64,000 nucleotides of DNA from contig JAFXXK010000004.1 in assembly GCA_017542305.1 (NCBI GenBank), forward strand, positions 1 through 64,000, given 5' to 3'. The DNA comes from a bacterium (lineage in GTDB: Bacteria; Cyanobacteriota; Vampirovibrionia; Gastranaerophilales; Gastranaerophilaceae). Numbering within the stretch: position 1 is the first letter of the stretch; the number at the start of each line of letters is the position of its first letter. The notes beneath the pieces were generated by a model. It had not been told where the DNA came from, searched no databases, and saw nothing but the letters and a program-made list of their open reading frames with translations. The position numbers were made by a program, and so were the translations under genes. Shown here piece after piece: positions 7,775 to 17,409 of the stretch.

Positions 7775-9055
7775 ATGGAAAATAAAAAAAGAATCAAACT
7801 CGGACTCATAGGTCTTGGTACTGTCGGCTCGGGAGTATATAAGACCCTGAAAGATAATCCGTCGGTCGAAATAATAAAAATAGCCGTAAAAAATATCAAT
7901 AAACCAAGAAATATTGATGGTTTGGATACTTCACTCCTTACGGACAACCCTTATGATGTCGTAAATTCCGATGCTGATATTGTGGTTGAACTTATCGGCG
8001 GCATTGAGCCGGCGTTCGATTTGATAAAAACTGCCATTGCAAACGGTAAACATATAGTTACTGCCAATAAAGAATTGCTTGCAAAATGCGGAGAAGAATT
8101 ATTTAATTTCGCAGAAGCTCATAACAAAGTGGTTTTATATGAAGCTGCAGTAGCAGGCGGTATTCCGATTATCATGCCTATAAAAACAATTCTTGCGGGT
8201 AACAGAATTAACCATATTGAAGCAATTCTAAACGGTACAACAAATTATATACTGACAAAAATGGATGCAGACGGAGCTTCTTATGAGGATGTTCTTAAAG
8301 AAGCGCAAGAATTAGGTTATGCCGAAACCAATCCGACGGGCGATGTTGAGGGGTTCGATGCGGCATATAAGATTACAACTTTGTCAACGCTTGCTTTTAG
8401 AAAAAGAATTAAAATAGATAAGGTTTACCGTGAAGGTATTACAAAAGTTCGTGCGGAAGATATGCAAATTGCAAATGAACTCGGTTACAAGATTAAACTT
8501 ATCGCACTTGCACAGCTTGATGATAACGGCAAAGCTGATGTCAGAGTTCATCCTATGCTTGTGTCAAAAGAATCAACTTTATCCCATATTGATTATGTAA
8601 AAAATGCCGTCAGTTTGAAAGGTCATCCTGTCGGACATATTACACTGTCAGGCCCGGGTGCCGGAGAATTTCCGACAGCAAGTTCTGTTGTAGGTGATAT
8701 ACTGGCAATAGTTACCGAGTGGGGAACAACCGATTACCTTTTACCTATGATGAGATGTACGCACTCGGAAACCGCAGAAGTTATTGATATTTTAGATACT
8801 GAAAACAAGTATTATTTATCCATAAATGCAACCAATAAAATGGGTGTAATCGGTATTATCGGTAAGGTTTGCGAAGAAAATAACATAAGTGTTGCATGTA
8901 TTCTTCAGCGCGGACTAAAGGACAATAATACTGCTGATATTACTGTTATAACAGAAGTTTGTCGTGAAAGAGATATAAGAAACGCTATCGAGAAATTTAA
9001 TAACAGCGAATGTATAAATAAAGTAAACAGTGTTATCAGAGTTCAGAACGACTAA
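7775..9055 (+). CDS. hom: Homoserine dehydrogenase
   Basis: 426 residues, the standard length for the monofunctional enzyme with a C-terminal ACT domain. It reduces aspartate semialdehyde to homoserine with NAD(P)H, feeding threonine and methionine. Seen: Rossmann motif GLIGLGTVGSG (~10-20), the catalytic-domain signature GTTNYILTKM...ELGYAETNPTGDVEG...DAAYK, and a C-terminal ACT domain (~345-425) of the kind used for threonine feedback. It overlaps the convergent XRE gene by four bases at its stop. Confidence 0.95.
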   Translation: MENKKRIKLGLIGLGTVGSGVYKTLKDNPSVEIIKIAVKNINKPRNIDGLDTSLLTDNPYDVVNSDADIVVELIGGIEPAFDLIKTAIANGKHIVTANKELLAKCGEELFNFAEAHNKVVLYEAAVAGGIPIIMPIKTILAGNRINHIEAILNGTTNYILTKMDADGASYEDVLKEAQELGYAETNPTGDVEGFDAAYKITTLSTLAFRKRIKIDKVYREGITKVRAEDMQIANELGYKIKLIALAQLDDNGKADVRVHPMLVSKESTLSHIDYVKNAVSLKGHPVGHITLSGPGAGEFPTASSVVGDILAIVTEWGTTDYLLPMMRCTHSETAEVIDILDTENKYYLSINATNKMGVIGIIGKVCEENNISVACILQRGLKDNNTADITVITEVCRERDIRNAIEKFNNSECINKVNSVIRVQND

Positions 9056-9624
9056 TTTCCCGACAATAGATATTTTTTTGCACAATCGAATATTTTGTCG
9101 GTTAATATGTTGTTTGCACTCAGGTTCATACCGTTTGTTTCAAGAATTTGTTTCATGCGCCTTTCCCACATATTATATATTTCATTAGTGTCTAAATCCA
9201 GTATTTGGGCAATCATTTGTAATTCTTTATAGTCTATCGGAATAGGCAGGCTGCCGCGCAGAATATCAACTATTTCCAGTCTTTTTTTGCGGGGAAAGGC
9301 TTTTAAAAAAGTTACGACAGACATGCCCTGTTCTTTCATTTCGCTTCTGAGATATTGAACAAAATCGTCTATTAAAAACGGTTCCTGCGGAATTTTATAT
9401 TCTTCAAATTCTTCCGGTTCAATTTCCATTACCGTTGCAATTCTCTCTAATGTTGTACTTCTTGTGGAAAATGGAATTGTGTTATCGATTAAATTATAGA
9501 CATAAGATAAAGTTACTCCTATCATTTCCGCAAAATCTTTTTTATGGAGTGCGTTTTTCTCTAAAAAATTTGCTACTTTTTCTGAACTTTGTTCCTTAAC
9601 TATGGTTTTATTTTTTGTTTTCAT
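9052..9624 (-). CDS. XRE-type DNA-binding regulator
   Basis: 190 residues. Residues ~17-70 form a helix-turn-helix of the lambda-repressor type (KKDFAEMIGVTLSYVYNLI, then ERIATVMEIEPEEF). A second, weaker copy of the same layout lies at ~88-150 (LRSEMKEQGMSVVTFLKAF...LQMIAQILDLDTNEIY), so the protein may carry tandem HTH domains. It is convergent with hom and divergent from pth. The target is unknown. GAGG lies upstream of the ATG. Confidence 0.75.
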   Translation of the reverse strand: MKTKNKTIVKEQSSEKVANFLEKNALHKKDFAEMIGVTLSYVYNLIDNTIPFSTRSTTLERIATVMEIEPEEFEEYKIPQEPFLIDDFVQYLRSEMKEQGMSVVTFLKAFPRKKRLEIVDILRGSLPIPIDYKELQMIAQILDLDTNEIYNMWERRMKQILETNGMNLSANNILTDKIFDCAKKYLLSGN

Positions 9625-9757
9625 AAATTTATCCTCACATTTGTTTTGTATTTATAAGATAAATTTATTCTTTCAATTTGTTAAGCGGAAATACGGCAAG
9701 TCATGACGGTAATATTTATTTGGGTTAAAATTATAAACAAGAAACAGGTAATCTTAA

Positions 9758-10312
9758 ATGAAACTTATAGCAGGACTCGGAAATATAGGTGATAAATATT
9801 GTTTTACACGTCATAATGCGGGATTTATGACGTTAGACAGGTGGGCTTTAACAGAGAATTTTTCTTTTAAGCAAGAAACGAAATTAAAATCATTTATCGC
9901 TAAAAACAAAATTAACGGGGAAGATATTATATTTATCAAACCTACAACTTTTATGAATTTGTCGGGTGAAGCCGTCAGAGCGGTTATGGATTATTATAAG
10001 ATTAATGTTTCCGATATTATTATAATATACGATGATATTGCGCTTCCGGCAGGCAAAATTCGCCTAAGAGCAAACGGTTCCGATGGCGGACATAACGGTA
10101 TTAAATCAATAATTCAGCATATAGGAACAAGTAATTTTAACAGAATAAAAATCGGAATAGGCCCTCAAATAGGGCCCTCCGAACACTATGTACTTCAGAA
10201 CTTTTCTAAAGAACAGATGGATATATTAAAGGAAGTTTTGGATAAGTCTATTGAAGCTGCCAAATCAGTAATAAAAGACGGTATGGAAAAATCTCAAAAT
10301 TTATTTAATTAG
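9758..10312 (+). CDS. pth: Peptidyl-tRNA hydrolase
   Basis: 184 residues, normal for bacterial Pth. It releases tRNA from stalled peptidyl-tRNA. Seen: GLGNIGDKY, catalytic H19 in FTRHNAGF, KPTTFMNLSGEAV, YDDIALPAGKIRLR with the Asp that positions the His, and GSDGGHNGIKSI. It stands alone, divergent from the XRE regulator, with no obvious operon partner. Confidence 0.97.
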   Translation: MKLIAGLGNIGDKYCFTRHNAGFMTLDRWALTENFSFKQETKLKSFIAKNKINGEDIIFIKPTTFMNLSGEAVRAVMDYYKINVSDIIIIYDDIALPAGKIRLRANGSDGGHNGIKSIIQHIGTSNFNRIKIGIGPQIGPSEHYVLQNFSKEQMDILKEVLDKSIEAAKSVIKDGMEKSQNLFN

Positions 10313-10314
10313 TA

Positions 10315-10710
10315 TCAGGCCTGTACGTCTAATTTATTACCAAGATTCGGATTACTGTTTTTAAAAGATATGGCATCTTGTTTTATGGCTTTTGCCTGAT
10401 TTGCCACTTTATAATCCTGTGCTGACGGGTCTGCAGGTGCCATTGCGGCAGCTATTACGGTATTTGCATGGTCTATTGTTCTTTGCGGATTATTTTTGTC
10501 TAATGTAGGCATCTGAATAGCAACATGTCCTCCGACAGGAATACCCTCTGCATTTCTCTCTATTACAATATCTCCGGCAAAACTGCCACCGGCTCTTTTG
10601 TGTGCAAGTTCATGATTATAAATTTCGTTGTAATTCTTGTCAATCAATGCCTGACGTTGTTGAGCCATCATATTTGCAACAATACTGCTGTTAGCCAAAT
10701 TTACATTCAT
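10315..10710 (-). CDS. SprA-related putative metallopeptidase, HELAH
   Basis: 131 residues. The core reads H33-E-L-A-H37-KRAGGSFAG, then GIPVGGHVAI, then TVIAAAMAPADPSAQD. From memory this order (HExxH, AGG, a 'PdG..YavgG' segment, AALAPA.PS.QD) is that of the SprA-related family (PF12118), annotated as putative metalloproteases. No signal peptide. It ends two bases from the convergent pth stop. The family call is from motif memory; the activity is unproven. Confidence 0.65.
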   Translation of the reverse strand: MNVNLANSSIVANMMAQQRQALIDKNYNEIYNHELAHKRAGGSFAGDIVIERNAEGIPVGGHVAIQMPTLDKNNPQRTIDHANTVIAAAMAPADPSAQDYKVANQAKAIKQDAISFKNSNPNLGNKLDVQA

Positions 10711-10774
10711 TTCCGCACACCCCTTTCTACCGACCCTATTATACTACATAAGTAGTAATTTGGCAACCCGTATA

Positions 10775-11530
10775 TTAAGAAACTTTAATTGTCGAAAAGT
10801 TTTGTTTTCGGCGGTAAAGATTATCGATTAATTTGCCGACATTTTTTACTCCTATTGAGTCCAGGACTTTTTTGTTTAAGATGTCTGCCGTAATTTTTCT
10901 GTCAATGGTATCCGGTGTATATTCATAAACAGGTGTTGAATAATAGTATGTTGTTTTAACGGTTGTACTGCCCATTACTTCATATTTTGATACCGAACTT
11001 ATTGCGGAGGAATTTTTTTTATAATTTATACATCTTGAAACGATGCCTGTATCGGGAGAGATTTCTTTAATAAATGCGAGGTTTTTTCCGTCTGTTCTGT
11101 AAACACTCATGCGCACAATTTTCCCCGATTCAATATCATAATCGTAAACGGATATTTTCCTGGTGTCATCTTTAATATTATAATTTGTTGTTTTGATTTT
11201 TTTACCTGTTTTTCTATCAAATTCGGTTACGGATTTAAAGAAAGAAAATGCAGTAAAACGTATTTTTATATCATCTTCATATTCCTCAATTGATTTAATT
11301 TTTTTGTCGTTAAAATAATCAAAATTTATGACACGGATGATTTTGCCTGTTTCGGTATTTGTTTCAATTATTTTTTCAACAGAAATTCCATCCTGACGAA
11401 AAACTTTTTGAGAGTGTATCACTCCCTGTTTTGGCGGAGTATGGTTTATTATATCTTTTAGAAATTGTGAACCGCTTTTAAGGTTTAATTTTAAATTATG
11501 TTCTTTTTTGTTTGAAATGATATTAAACAT
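10775..11530 (-). CDS. Repeat protein, DUF2963-like
   Basis: 251 residues made of short tandem units of the form D/E-x-x-TGK-(I/K)-x-(R/K)...Y, for example ETNTETGKIIRVINFDY, DRKTGKKIKTTNY, DIESGKIVRMSVYRTDG and SPDTGIVSRCINY. The pattern resembles DUF2963 repeats, which probably form beta strands stacked in a solenoid. No signal peptide or enzyme motif. A strong AAAGGAGG precedes the ATG. Function unknown. Confidence 0.6.
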   Translation of the reverse strand: MFNIISNKKEHNLKLNLKSGSQFLKDIINHTPPKQGVIHSQKVFRQDGISVEKIIETNTETGKIIRVINFDYFNDKKIKSIEEYEDDIKIRFTAFSFFKSVTEFDRKTGKKIKTTNYNIKDDTRKISVYDYDIESGKIVRMSVYRTDGKNLAFIKEISPDTGIVSRCINYKKNSSAISSVSKYEVMGSTTVKTTYYYSTPVYEYTPDTIDRKITADILNKKVLDSIGVKNVGKLIDNLYRRKQNFSTIKVS

Positions 11531-11614
11531 TTAACCTCCTTTTATTTTGTAAGAAGATTAAATATAAAAAAAGCTCTGATATAAATTAGTCAGTCAGGGA
11601 ATAAATATTGATTT

Positions 11615-11869
11615 TTATTTTTTAAATTTATATCTTATATACAAAGACATATCAAGCAGCAGGAAGGATGTATTTAACAGATACAGCCATATAACCCAGT
11701 CATAATAAAAGAAAAGTTTATGAATGATTCCGCAAATATAACCCGCTAATATCAGGCATGAAAAAGTGAAACTCTTTCCGCTGACACTTTTGGCTCTGTA
11801 TGTTTTATATGCTGCAATAGGCCAGCTTACTCCAAAGCATGCCATCATTCCGGCTTCAAATATACTCAT
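11615..11869 (-). CDS. Small 3-TM protein, SemiSWEET/PQ-loop-like
   Basis: 84 residues with three hydrophobic helices (~5-22, 33-52, 57-75). The first helix ends in PIAAYKTYRAKSVSGKS, which resembles the PQ-loop consensus (P..yktyrtKs..g.s), and length and topology match bacterial SemiSWEET sugar transporters, which work as dimers. The exact PQ dipeptide is replaced by PI. The assignment rests on pattern and size only. Confidence 0.5.
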   Translation of the reverse strand: MSIFEAGMMACFGVSWPIAAYKTYRAKSVSGKSFTFSCLILAGYICGIIHKLFFYYDWVIWLYLLNTSFLLLDMSLYIRYKFKK

Positions 11870-11957
11870 TTTAATATCCTCATCTAAAAATAATTTTCTG
11901 AAACTATTTTAGCATAAAAGGATTAATGAGAAATTTCAGATTTTTAAATACGGAATA

Positions 11958-13127
11958 TTATTTGTTAAATTCTTCAAAGAATTTTCTTAAAACTTCCTGC
12001 CCTTTGAGCATAGATTTGTAACATACATTTTCTTCTTTACAATGCATATTATGAACATCTGCCAAACCTACAAGGAACGGAAGGAATTTTTCATTCTTTG
12101 AGTTGTAATTGTTTGCATAAATATGAGTTTCTGCTCCGGCATGGAATGAACCTACTTCCGGTTCTACACCTGCAGCTTTTGCAGCAACTTCAAACATTTG
12201 CGGAACAAAATTATCCCAGCCTTTTTCAAAAGGAGGCATGTGTTCTTTGAATTTTAAATCTGCAAACGCAATACCGTCATATTCTTTGTTAAATTCATCA
12301 ACATGGAATTTCATCAGATTCTTTAATTCATTTTCTTTATCTCTGCTGGAACTTCTGATTGAATATGTAACCTTTGCATCCTGATTAATTATATTGGTAA
12401 CTTCGAGTTTACCTGCCTGAATACCGCCTATATTGCAGGAAGTTACAACCTGATGAGTTGTTTCATCGGAATAAAATACCCCCTGCGGAAGAACTGAGAC
12501 CAAATCAGCAATAAGTTTTGCAGCATTTTCTCTTGTCGTATCGGCAATATCAATACCCGAATGTCCGCCCTTATTGGTGTGTAAATCAATTGATGCAAGA
12601 GTATAACTTGCACCGGAAGTCATAAACTGACCTAAGCTGTCACTATCCAGTACAAGAGCATATTTTGATTTTAATTTTGACATGTCAAGATGTCTTATTC
12701 CTGACATACCGGATTCTTCATCACGGGTAAATACAAGCTCTAAACCGCCATGCTTCATATCGGATTTTTTAAGCCACAAAGCAAAATATAAGGCATTGGC
12801 AATTCCGGCTTTATCGTCTGCTCCGAGAGTTCTGTTCTCTGCATGTATCAAACCCTCATCATCAAGGTATGTTTTTACCGGAGAATCATCTCCTATGACG
12901 TCCATATGAGATGATAATAACAGATGCTCTTTTCCTTCTGCCGTCGGCGGCAGGTATATATATACATTACCGTAGTCGTCAAGGTTACAGCTTAAACCAT
13001 TCTCATCACAAATTGATTTTATATATTTTGCTACATTTTCTTCATGTAAAGATGGTGACGGAATTTCTGCCAAATTACAAAATAAATCTATTAGTCCGTA
13101 TTCTTTTCTTACTTCTGCTATATCCAT
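11958..13127 (-). CDS. M20-family peptidase, PepT/PepD-like
   Basis: 389 residues. A dizinc cytosolic peptidase acting on di- or tripeptides. Seen: H74-M-D76 in LSSHMDV (first zinc ligand and catalytic Asp), the bridging Asp D104 in LGADDKAG, E137-E138 in RDEESG (catalytic Glu and zinc ligand), the dimerisation 'lid' with GGHSGIDI near residue 195, and HAGAETH plus H in NMHC near the C-terminus. GGHSG resembles PepD and overall length resembles PepT, so the precise specificity is unclear. GGAG lies before the ATG. Single-gene unit. Confidence 0.88.
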   Translation of the reverse strand: MDIAEVRKEYGLIDLFCNLAEIPSPSLHEENVAKYIKSICDENGLSCNLDDYGNVYIYLPPTAEGKEHLLLSSHMDVIGDDSPVKTYLDDEGLIHAENRTLGADDKAGIANALYFALWLKKSDMKHGGLELVFTRDEESGMSGIRHLDMSKLKSKYALVLDSDSLGQFMTSGASYTLASIDLHTNKGGHSGIDIADTTRENAAKLIADLVSVLPQGVFYSDETTHQVVTSCNIGGIQAGKLEVTNIINQDAKVTYSIRSSSRDKENELKNLMKFHVDEFNKEYDGIAFADLKFKEHMPPFEKGWDNFVPQMFEVAAKAAGVEPEVGSFHAGAETHIYANNYNSKNEKFLPFLVGLADVHNMHCKEENVCYKSMLKGQEVLRKFFEEFNK

Positions 13128-13255
13128 ATATTCTCCAATCTTATTTATTAATTTAATTATATACTATCACATCTAAAAATAATAGACAAAAAATTACACA
13201 AGTTAAAACAAGATTTTTATGATATTATAGAATTTATAAGGAGTAATGAGAGATT

Positions 13256-15994
13256 ATGCCTAAAGTAAGTATCATCATACCGGTTTATAATAATGAAATT
13301 TATGTAAAAAGATGTTTGGATTCATTAGTAAACCAGACACTTAAAGATATTGAAATAATTGTTGTCGATGACGGGTCGACAGATAATACCCCAGCAATTT
13401 TAAAAGAATATTCTAAAAAAGATGCGCGAATAAAAATTATTACTCAAGAGAACTCAAAACAAGGTGCTGCAAGAAATAATGGTATTAAAAATTCAACAGG
13501 CGAGTATATTTCGTTTGTAGATAGTGACGATTGGGTTGATGAAGATTATTTTGAAAAAATATTAGAAGTATCTGAAAGAAAAAATGCGGATATAACAATA
13601 TCTTCAGCTCAACGTATAAGAAGATATGACAGAGTCAGCAGATATTTTAAATATGAAAGTGAAAATGTTTATACAAAGACAGATGATATAATAAATGTTT
13701 TTAAAATTCCTCCTTATTGGTTTGTTTGGGGAAAATTATATAAAAGATCTTTGTTACACGAAATTCATTTTGAAGAAGATGTTTATTATGAAGATGCTGA
13801 ATTTTTATTAAAAGTAATTAACCATACAAAATCTGTAGCAACAGTACCTAATGTAAATTATTACTATTTTTCAAATCCTAATTCAACATTAAAGTCAAAA
13901 CATTCTATTGCAAAAAGTCAGGACCAAATTAATGCAATGGTTAATGTAATAAATTATGCAAAAGAACATAATATTAAACTAAAAGAAATCAATATTATAA
14001 AAGACAGACATTTACTTTATACCAAAAAATATTTTTCTAACCGTAAAGAATTATATATTCTTGGGATAAAAGTTTATACAAAATATGAAGAATTTAACAG
14101 TTCAAGGACTTTTGTAATATTTAATACGGCATGTTTTGGAGATGTTTTGGTATGTAATTCACTATGCCAGAATATTAAAAGGATTTATCCAAAATCAAAA
14201 GTTGTGTTTGTTGTAAATAAACCGTTCTATGATGTTGCAAAAAATCAATTGGATGTTGATGATGTTGTTATTTATGATAAAAAGGGTGAGCATAAAGGAT
14301 TATTGGGATTATATAAGTTTATAAAAGAATTTCCTTACAAAAAGCCGTTTACATCTTTTGTTACATACAGAAGTACAAGAAATATGATTATTGCTAAACT
14401 AATCGGCTCAAAATATACTTTTGAAGGTAAAAAAAGATTAGATATCTATAATTCTATGCAGGAATCCATAACAGAACTTTTGCAACCTTTAACAAATAAG
14501 AAATTAAAAAATTTACCGATAAAATGTTCTGCAAGTGCTGATTTGTCTGATGAAATCAGGGAACAAATGCCACAGGGAGAAAAATATATTGCACTTTGTA
14601 CTCTTACTAAAAATCCACCGAAAGATATGCCTCTTGAAGTTGCAGCAGAACTTATTAAAGAAATCAGTGCAAATGGTTATAAAACAGTATTTGTAGGAAC
14701 AGGAGATAATGCTGTTCAATATGCAGAAGATTTAAGAAAATCCGGTTGTGATTTTGTTGATTTAATTAATAAAACAACCATTCCCGAACTTGGAAGTGTA
14801 TTAAAAAACTGTACCGCATTAATAAGTGTTGATACAGGAACAATGCACTATGGTTATGCTTTGGAAGTGCCGACTACTGCCGTATTTTATGAAGATATTA
14901 CTCCAAAAAATTGGGCTCCAAATCCTAAATTATACAATGTATCTGTCATAAAATCCAAGCAAACAGCAGAAAATATTTGGGCAGCAACGCATAATTTAAT
15001 TAACGGGGTAAAACCGGAACAAAAAGAAATAGCGGTATGTTTCGGATGTGATAATAATTATGTTCAGCACATGGCAGCAACAATATCATCCATTTTGAAA
15101 AATAAAGCAGAAAATGAATTTATTAAATTCTATGTTCTTGATGGAGGGATTATAAAACAAAATAAGAAAAATTTAGAATTTTTTACGAATAACTATGATT
15201 GCAATATAGAATATATTAAACCTGATATGGATAAACTTAAAAATTGTAATATTTTTAAGGGTGATTATATTTCTCTTGCAACATACTATAGATTGTTTAT
15301 CCCGGAACTTATACCGCAGGAAGATAAAATTTTATATTTAGATTGCGATATTATTGTCAGGAAATCTTTATCTGAATTATACAAAAAAGAATTTGATGAA
15401 AGTATAGTTCTTGGAGTTATAGATGTCGCTGAAAAAGAACATTCCAAACGTTTAAATTTGAATAAATATATAAATGCCGGAGTTATATTATTTAATTCAA
15501 AGGATATGCGTGAACAAAATACAGATGCTCAAATTATTAATTGGATAAATCAAAATAACGATAAAATTGAGTGTCATGACCAGGATGTTATTAATGCGGT
15601 ATTTAATGGTAAAATCCAATACTTTGAAGATATGTGGAATGCACAGGTTAAAAAAGAACATGATACAAAATTCAGCGATATTGAGAATCCTGCAATACTT
15701 CATTTTATTTCACCTAAAAAACCATGGGTTTTATGGGAACCATTAAATTCAACTCATTGGGCAGTAGAATATTTTAAAGCAATAGAAGGTACTCCATGGG
15801 AAAACTTCATATCAACATATAGAATACATGCTGCATTGGTCTATCCGTTCAGAATATTATATCCTATGGGCGGATTCCGAAAAGTTATCAGATGGATATT
15901 CTCTATCCGTAATACCGGTGACAGACAGTATAAAATTCTTACAATTTTTGGTATTCAATGGCATTATAAAAAGAAAAATATTATTAGCAAATAA
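13256..15994 (+). CDS. Triple glycosyltransferase fusion: GT2-GT9-GT8
   Basis: 912 residues with three glycosyltransferase modules. Residues 1-~275: GT2, with SIIIPVYNNE, VVDDGSTDNT and SFVDSDDW (the DxD-type metal site). Residues ~282-585: GT9 heptosyltransferase-like, with FGDVLVCNSLC at the start and ISVDTGTMHYGYAL, the GT9 'D-G/S-x-x-x-H' sugar-nucleotide site. Residues ~589-860: GT8, with ILYLDCDIIV (D696-C-D698), YINAGVILFN, HDQDVINAVF and a late LHFI. No membrane segment, so probably cytosolic or peripheral; it likely adds several sugars to a lipopolysaccharide or glycan. AAGGAG precedes the ATG. Acceptor unknown. Confidence 0.9.
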   Translation: MPKVSIIIPVYNNEIYVKRCLDSLVNQTLKDIEIIVVDDGSTDNTPAILKEYSKKDARIKIITQENSKQGAARNNGIKNSTGEYISFVDSDDWVDEDYFEKILEVSERKNADITISSAQRIRRYDRVSRYFKYESENVYTKTDDIINVFKIPPYWFVWGKLYKRSLLHEIHFEEDVYYEDAEFLLKVINHTKSVATVPNVNYYYFSNPNSTLKSKHSIAKSQDQINAMVNVINYAKEHNIKLKEINIIKDRHLLYTKKYFSNRKELYILGIKVYTKYEEFNSSRTFVIFNTACFGDVLVCNSLCQNIKRIYPKSKVVFVVNKPFYDVAKNQLDVDDVVIYDKKGEHKGLLGLYKFIKEFPYKKPFTSFVTYRSTRNMIIAKLIGSKYTFEGKKRLDIYNSMQESITELLQPLTNKKLKNLPIKCSASADLSDEIREQMPQGEKYIALCTLTKNPPKDMPLEVAAELIKEISANGYKTVFVGTGDNAVQYAEDLRKSGCDFVDLINKTTIPELGSVLKNCTALISVDTGTMHYGYALEVPTTAVFYEDITPKNWAPNPKLYNVSVIKSKQTAENIWAATHNLINGVKPEQKEIAVCFGCDNNYVQHMAATISSILKNKAENEFIKFYVLDGGIIKQNKKNLEFFTNNYDCNIEYIKPDMDKLKNCNIFKGDYISLATYYRLFIPELIPQEDKILYLDCDIIVRKSLSELYKKEFDESIVLGVIDVAEKEHSKRLNLNKYINAGVILFNSKDMREQNTDAQIINWINQNNDKIECHDQDVINAVFNGKIQYFEDMWNAQVKKEHDTKFSDIENPAILHFISPKKPWVLWEPLNSTHWAVEYFKAIEGTPWENFISTYRIHAALVYPFRILYPMGGFRKVIRWIFSIRNTGDRQYKILTIFGIQWHYKKKNIISK

Positions 15995-16010
15995 AAGGTA
16001 TTATTCTGTT

Positions 16011-16038
16011 TTGCATAATTCTATGTTTGGTATATAAT
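16011..16038 (+). promoter_or_regulatory. Promoter of symporter-ileS unit
   Basis: TTGCAT (16011-16016), a 16-nt spacer, TATAAT (16033-16038). Transcription would start near 16045, at the GAGG ribosome-binding site that precedes the TTG start. Confidence 0.6.
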
Positions 16039-16055
16039 TTCGTTGAGGTACCAAA

Positions 16056-17405
16056 TTGAAACATTCAAAATTAACAGCCCTAATATTTATAGCATTAATT
16101 CTCGGGGTTGCGGTTGGACATTTTACTCCGGAGTTTGCCGTGAAAATGCACCCGCTCGCAGAAATATTTTTGCGAATGGTAAAAATGATTATTGCCCCGT
16201 TACTGTTTTCAACCCTTGTTATCGGGATTGCAGGACATGGCGATGCCAAAAGTCTAGGTAAAATCGGTATAAAAACAATAATTTATTTTGAAATTGTTAC
16301 GACTCTTGCACTTATTATAGGTTTGACACTGGCGAATATTTTCCAGCCGGGTGTAGGGTTTGTTATCGGTACAAGTGAGCATGCAATAAACATGCAGACG
16401 GAAAGTCTTATTGCGGCAAGCCAGGCTCATACGTCTGTCGGGGAGATGGTTACGAATATTTTTCCGACAAGTATAGTTGATGCTATGGCTACCGGAAATC
16501 TGCTGCAAATAGTAGTATTTTCAATATTCTTTTCTATTGCAATATGTGCGTGTAAAGAAAAAGCAAGACCGATTTTGGATTTGTTGGAATCCGTATCTCA
16601 GGTAATGTTTAAATTTACCGAGTATGTTATGTATTTTGCTCCGTTAGGTATATTTGGGGCTATTGCTTCTACTGTCGGCGCAAACGGTTTAGCTATACTC
16701 GAAAACTATTTTAAAGTTATCTGTGCATTATATATTGCATTTGCAGTATTTGTAATATTGGTTTTATTTATAGTTTGTAAAATTGTAAAAATATCATTCA
16801 GGAGTTTACTCAGAGCATTGAGAGATCCTGCAATACTTGCATTTACTACGGCAAGTTCCGAGGCGGCGTTCCCGAAAGCAATGGAAATTATGGAACGTTT
16901 CGGTGTTCCTAAGAATATTGTAGGGTTTGTAATGCCGACGGGTTATACGTTTAATTTGGACGGCAGTACATTGTATCTTGCGATGGCAGTAATATTCTCC
17001 TCTCAGCTTGTAGGTATCCATTTGGGATTAAATCAGCAGTTGATAATAATGCTTGCTCTTATGCTCACAAGCAAGGGAATAGCGGGAGTTCCGAGAGCTG
17101 CTTTGATTGTGTTGGCAGGTACACTGGCAAGCTTTAATATCCCGATTTTAGGGGTTGCGATTTTGCTTGGTATTGACCAAATACTCGATATGGGCAGAAC
17201 TACGGTAAACCTTATCGGAAACTGTGTTGCGACTGTTGTTGTTGCAAGATGGGAAAATGTTTTTGATTATGAAAAAATGAGAAATTTCGTGAAAAGTGAA
17301 GTTGAAGAAGGGTTAACCGATGAAATAGGTTCTTTTTCAAAGTTTTGGAAAAATAAAAAAGAAGATAAAGAATTAGTTACTAATGAAGATATAAAAGAAG
17401 GATAA
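16056..17405 (+). CDS. Dicarboxylate/amino acid:cation symporter, DAACS family
   Basis: 449 residues, about eight TM helices plus two re-entrant loops as in GltP/DctA. It imports glutamate/aspartate or C4-dicarboxylates with Na+ or H+. Seen: an N-terminal LGVAVGHFTP, then MVKMIIAPLLFSTLV; HP1 with TASSEAAFPKAM (the serine-rich motif); TM7 with TGYTFNLDGSTLYL (the NMDGT-like cation site, here NLDGS); and HP2 with SKGIAGVPRAALIVL. The TTG start is supported by GAGG 8 nt upstream. ileS follows after four bases, so they are probably co-transcribed. Substrate not decided. Confidence 0.92.
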   Translation: MKHSKLTALIFIALILGVAVGHFTPEFAVKMHPLAEIFLRMVKMIIAPLLFSTLVIGIAGHGDAKSLGKIGIKTIIYFEIVTTLALIIGLTLANIFQPGVGFVIGTSEHAINMQTESLIAASQAHTSVGEMVTNIFPTSIVDAMATGNLLQIVVFSIFFSIAICACKEKARPILDLLESVSQVMFKFTEYVMYFAPLGIFGAIASTVGANGLAILENYFKVICALYIAFAVFVILVLFIVCKIVKISFRSLLRALRDPAILAFTTASSEAAFPKAMEIMERFGVPKNIVGFVMPTGYTFNLDGSTLYLAMAVIFSSQLVGIHLGLNQQLIIMLALMLTSKGIAGVPRAALIVLAGTLASFNIPILGVAILLGIDQILDMGRTTVNLIGNCVATVVVARWENVFDYEKMRNFVKSEVEEGLTDEIGSFSKFWKNKKEDKELVTNEDIKEG

Positions 17406-17409
17406 AAAG

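Noticed and set aside
10525-10755. 76-residue + strand ORF over the SprA-like gene
   Set aside because: It is antisense to a protein with a clear HELAH motif and has no ribosome-binding site.
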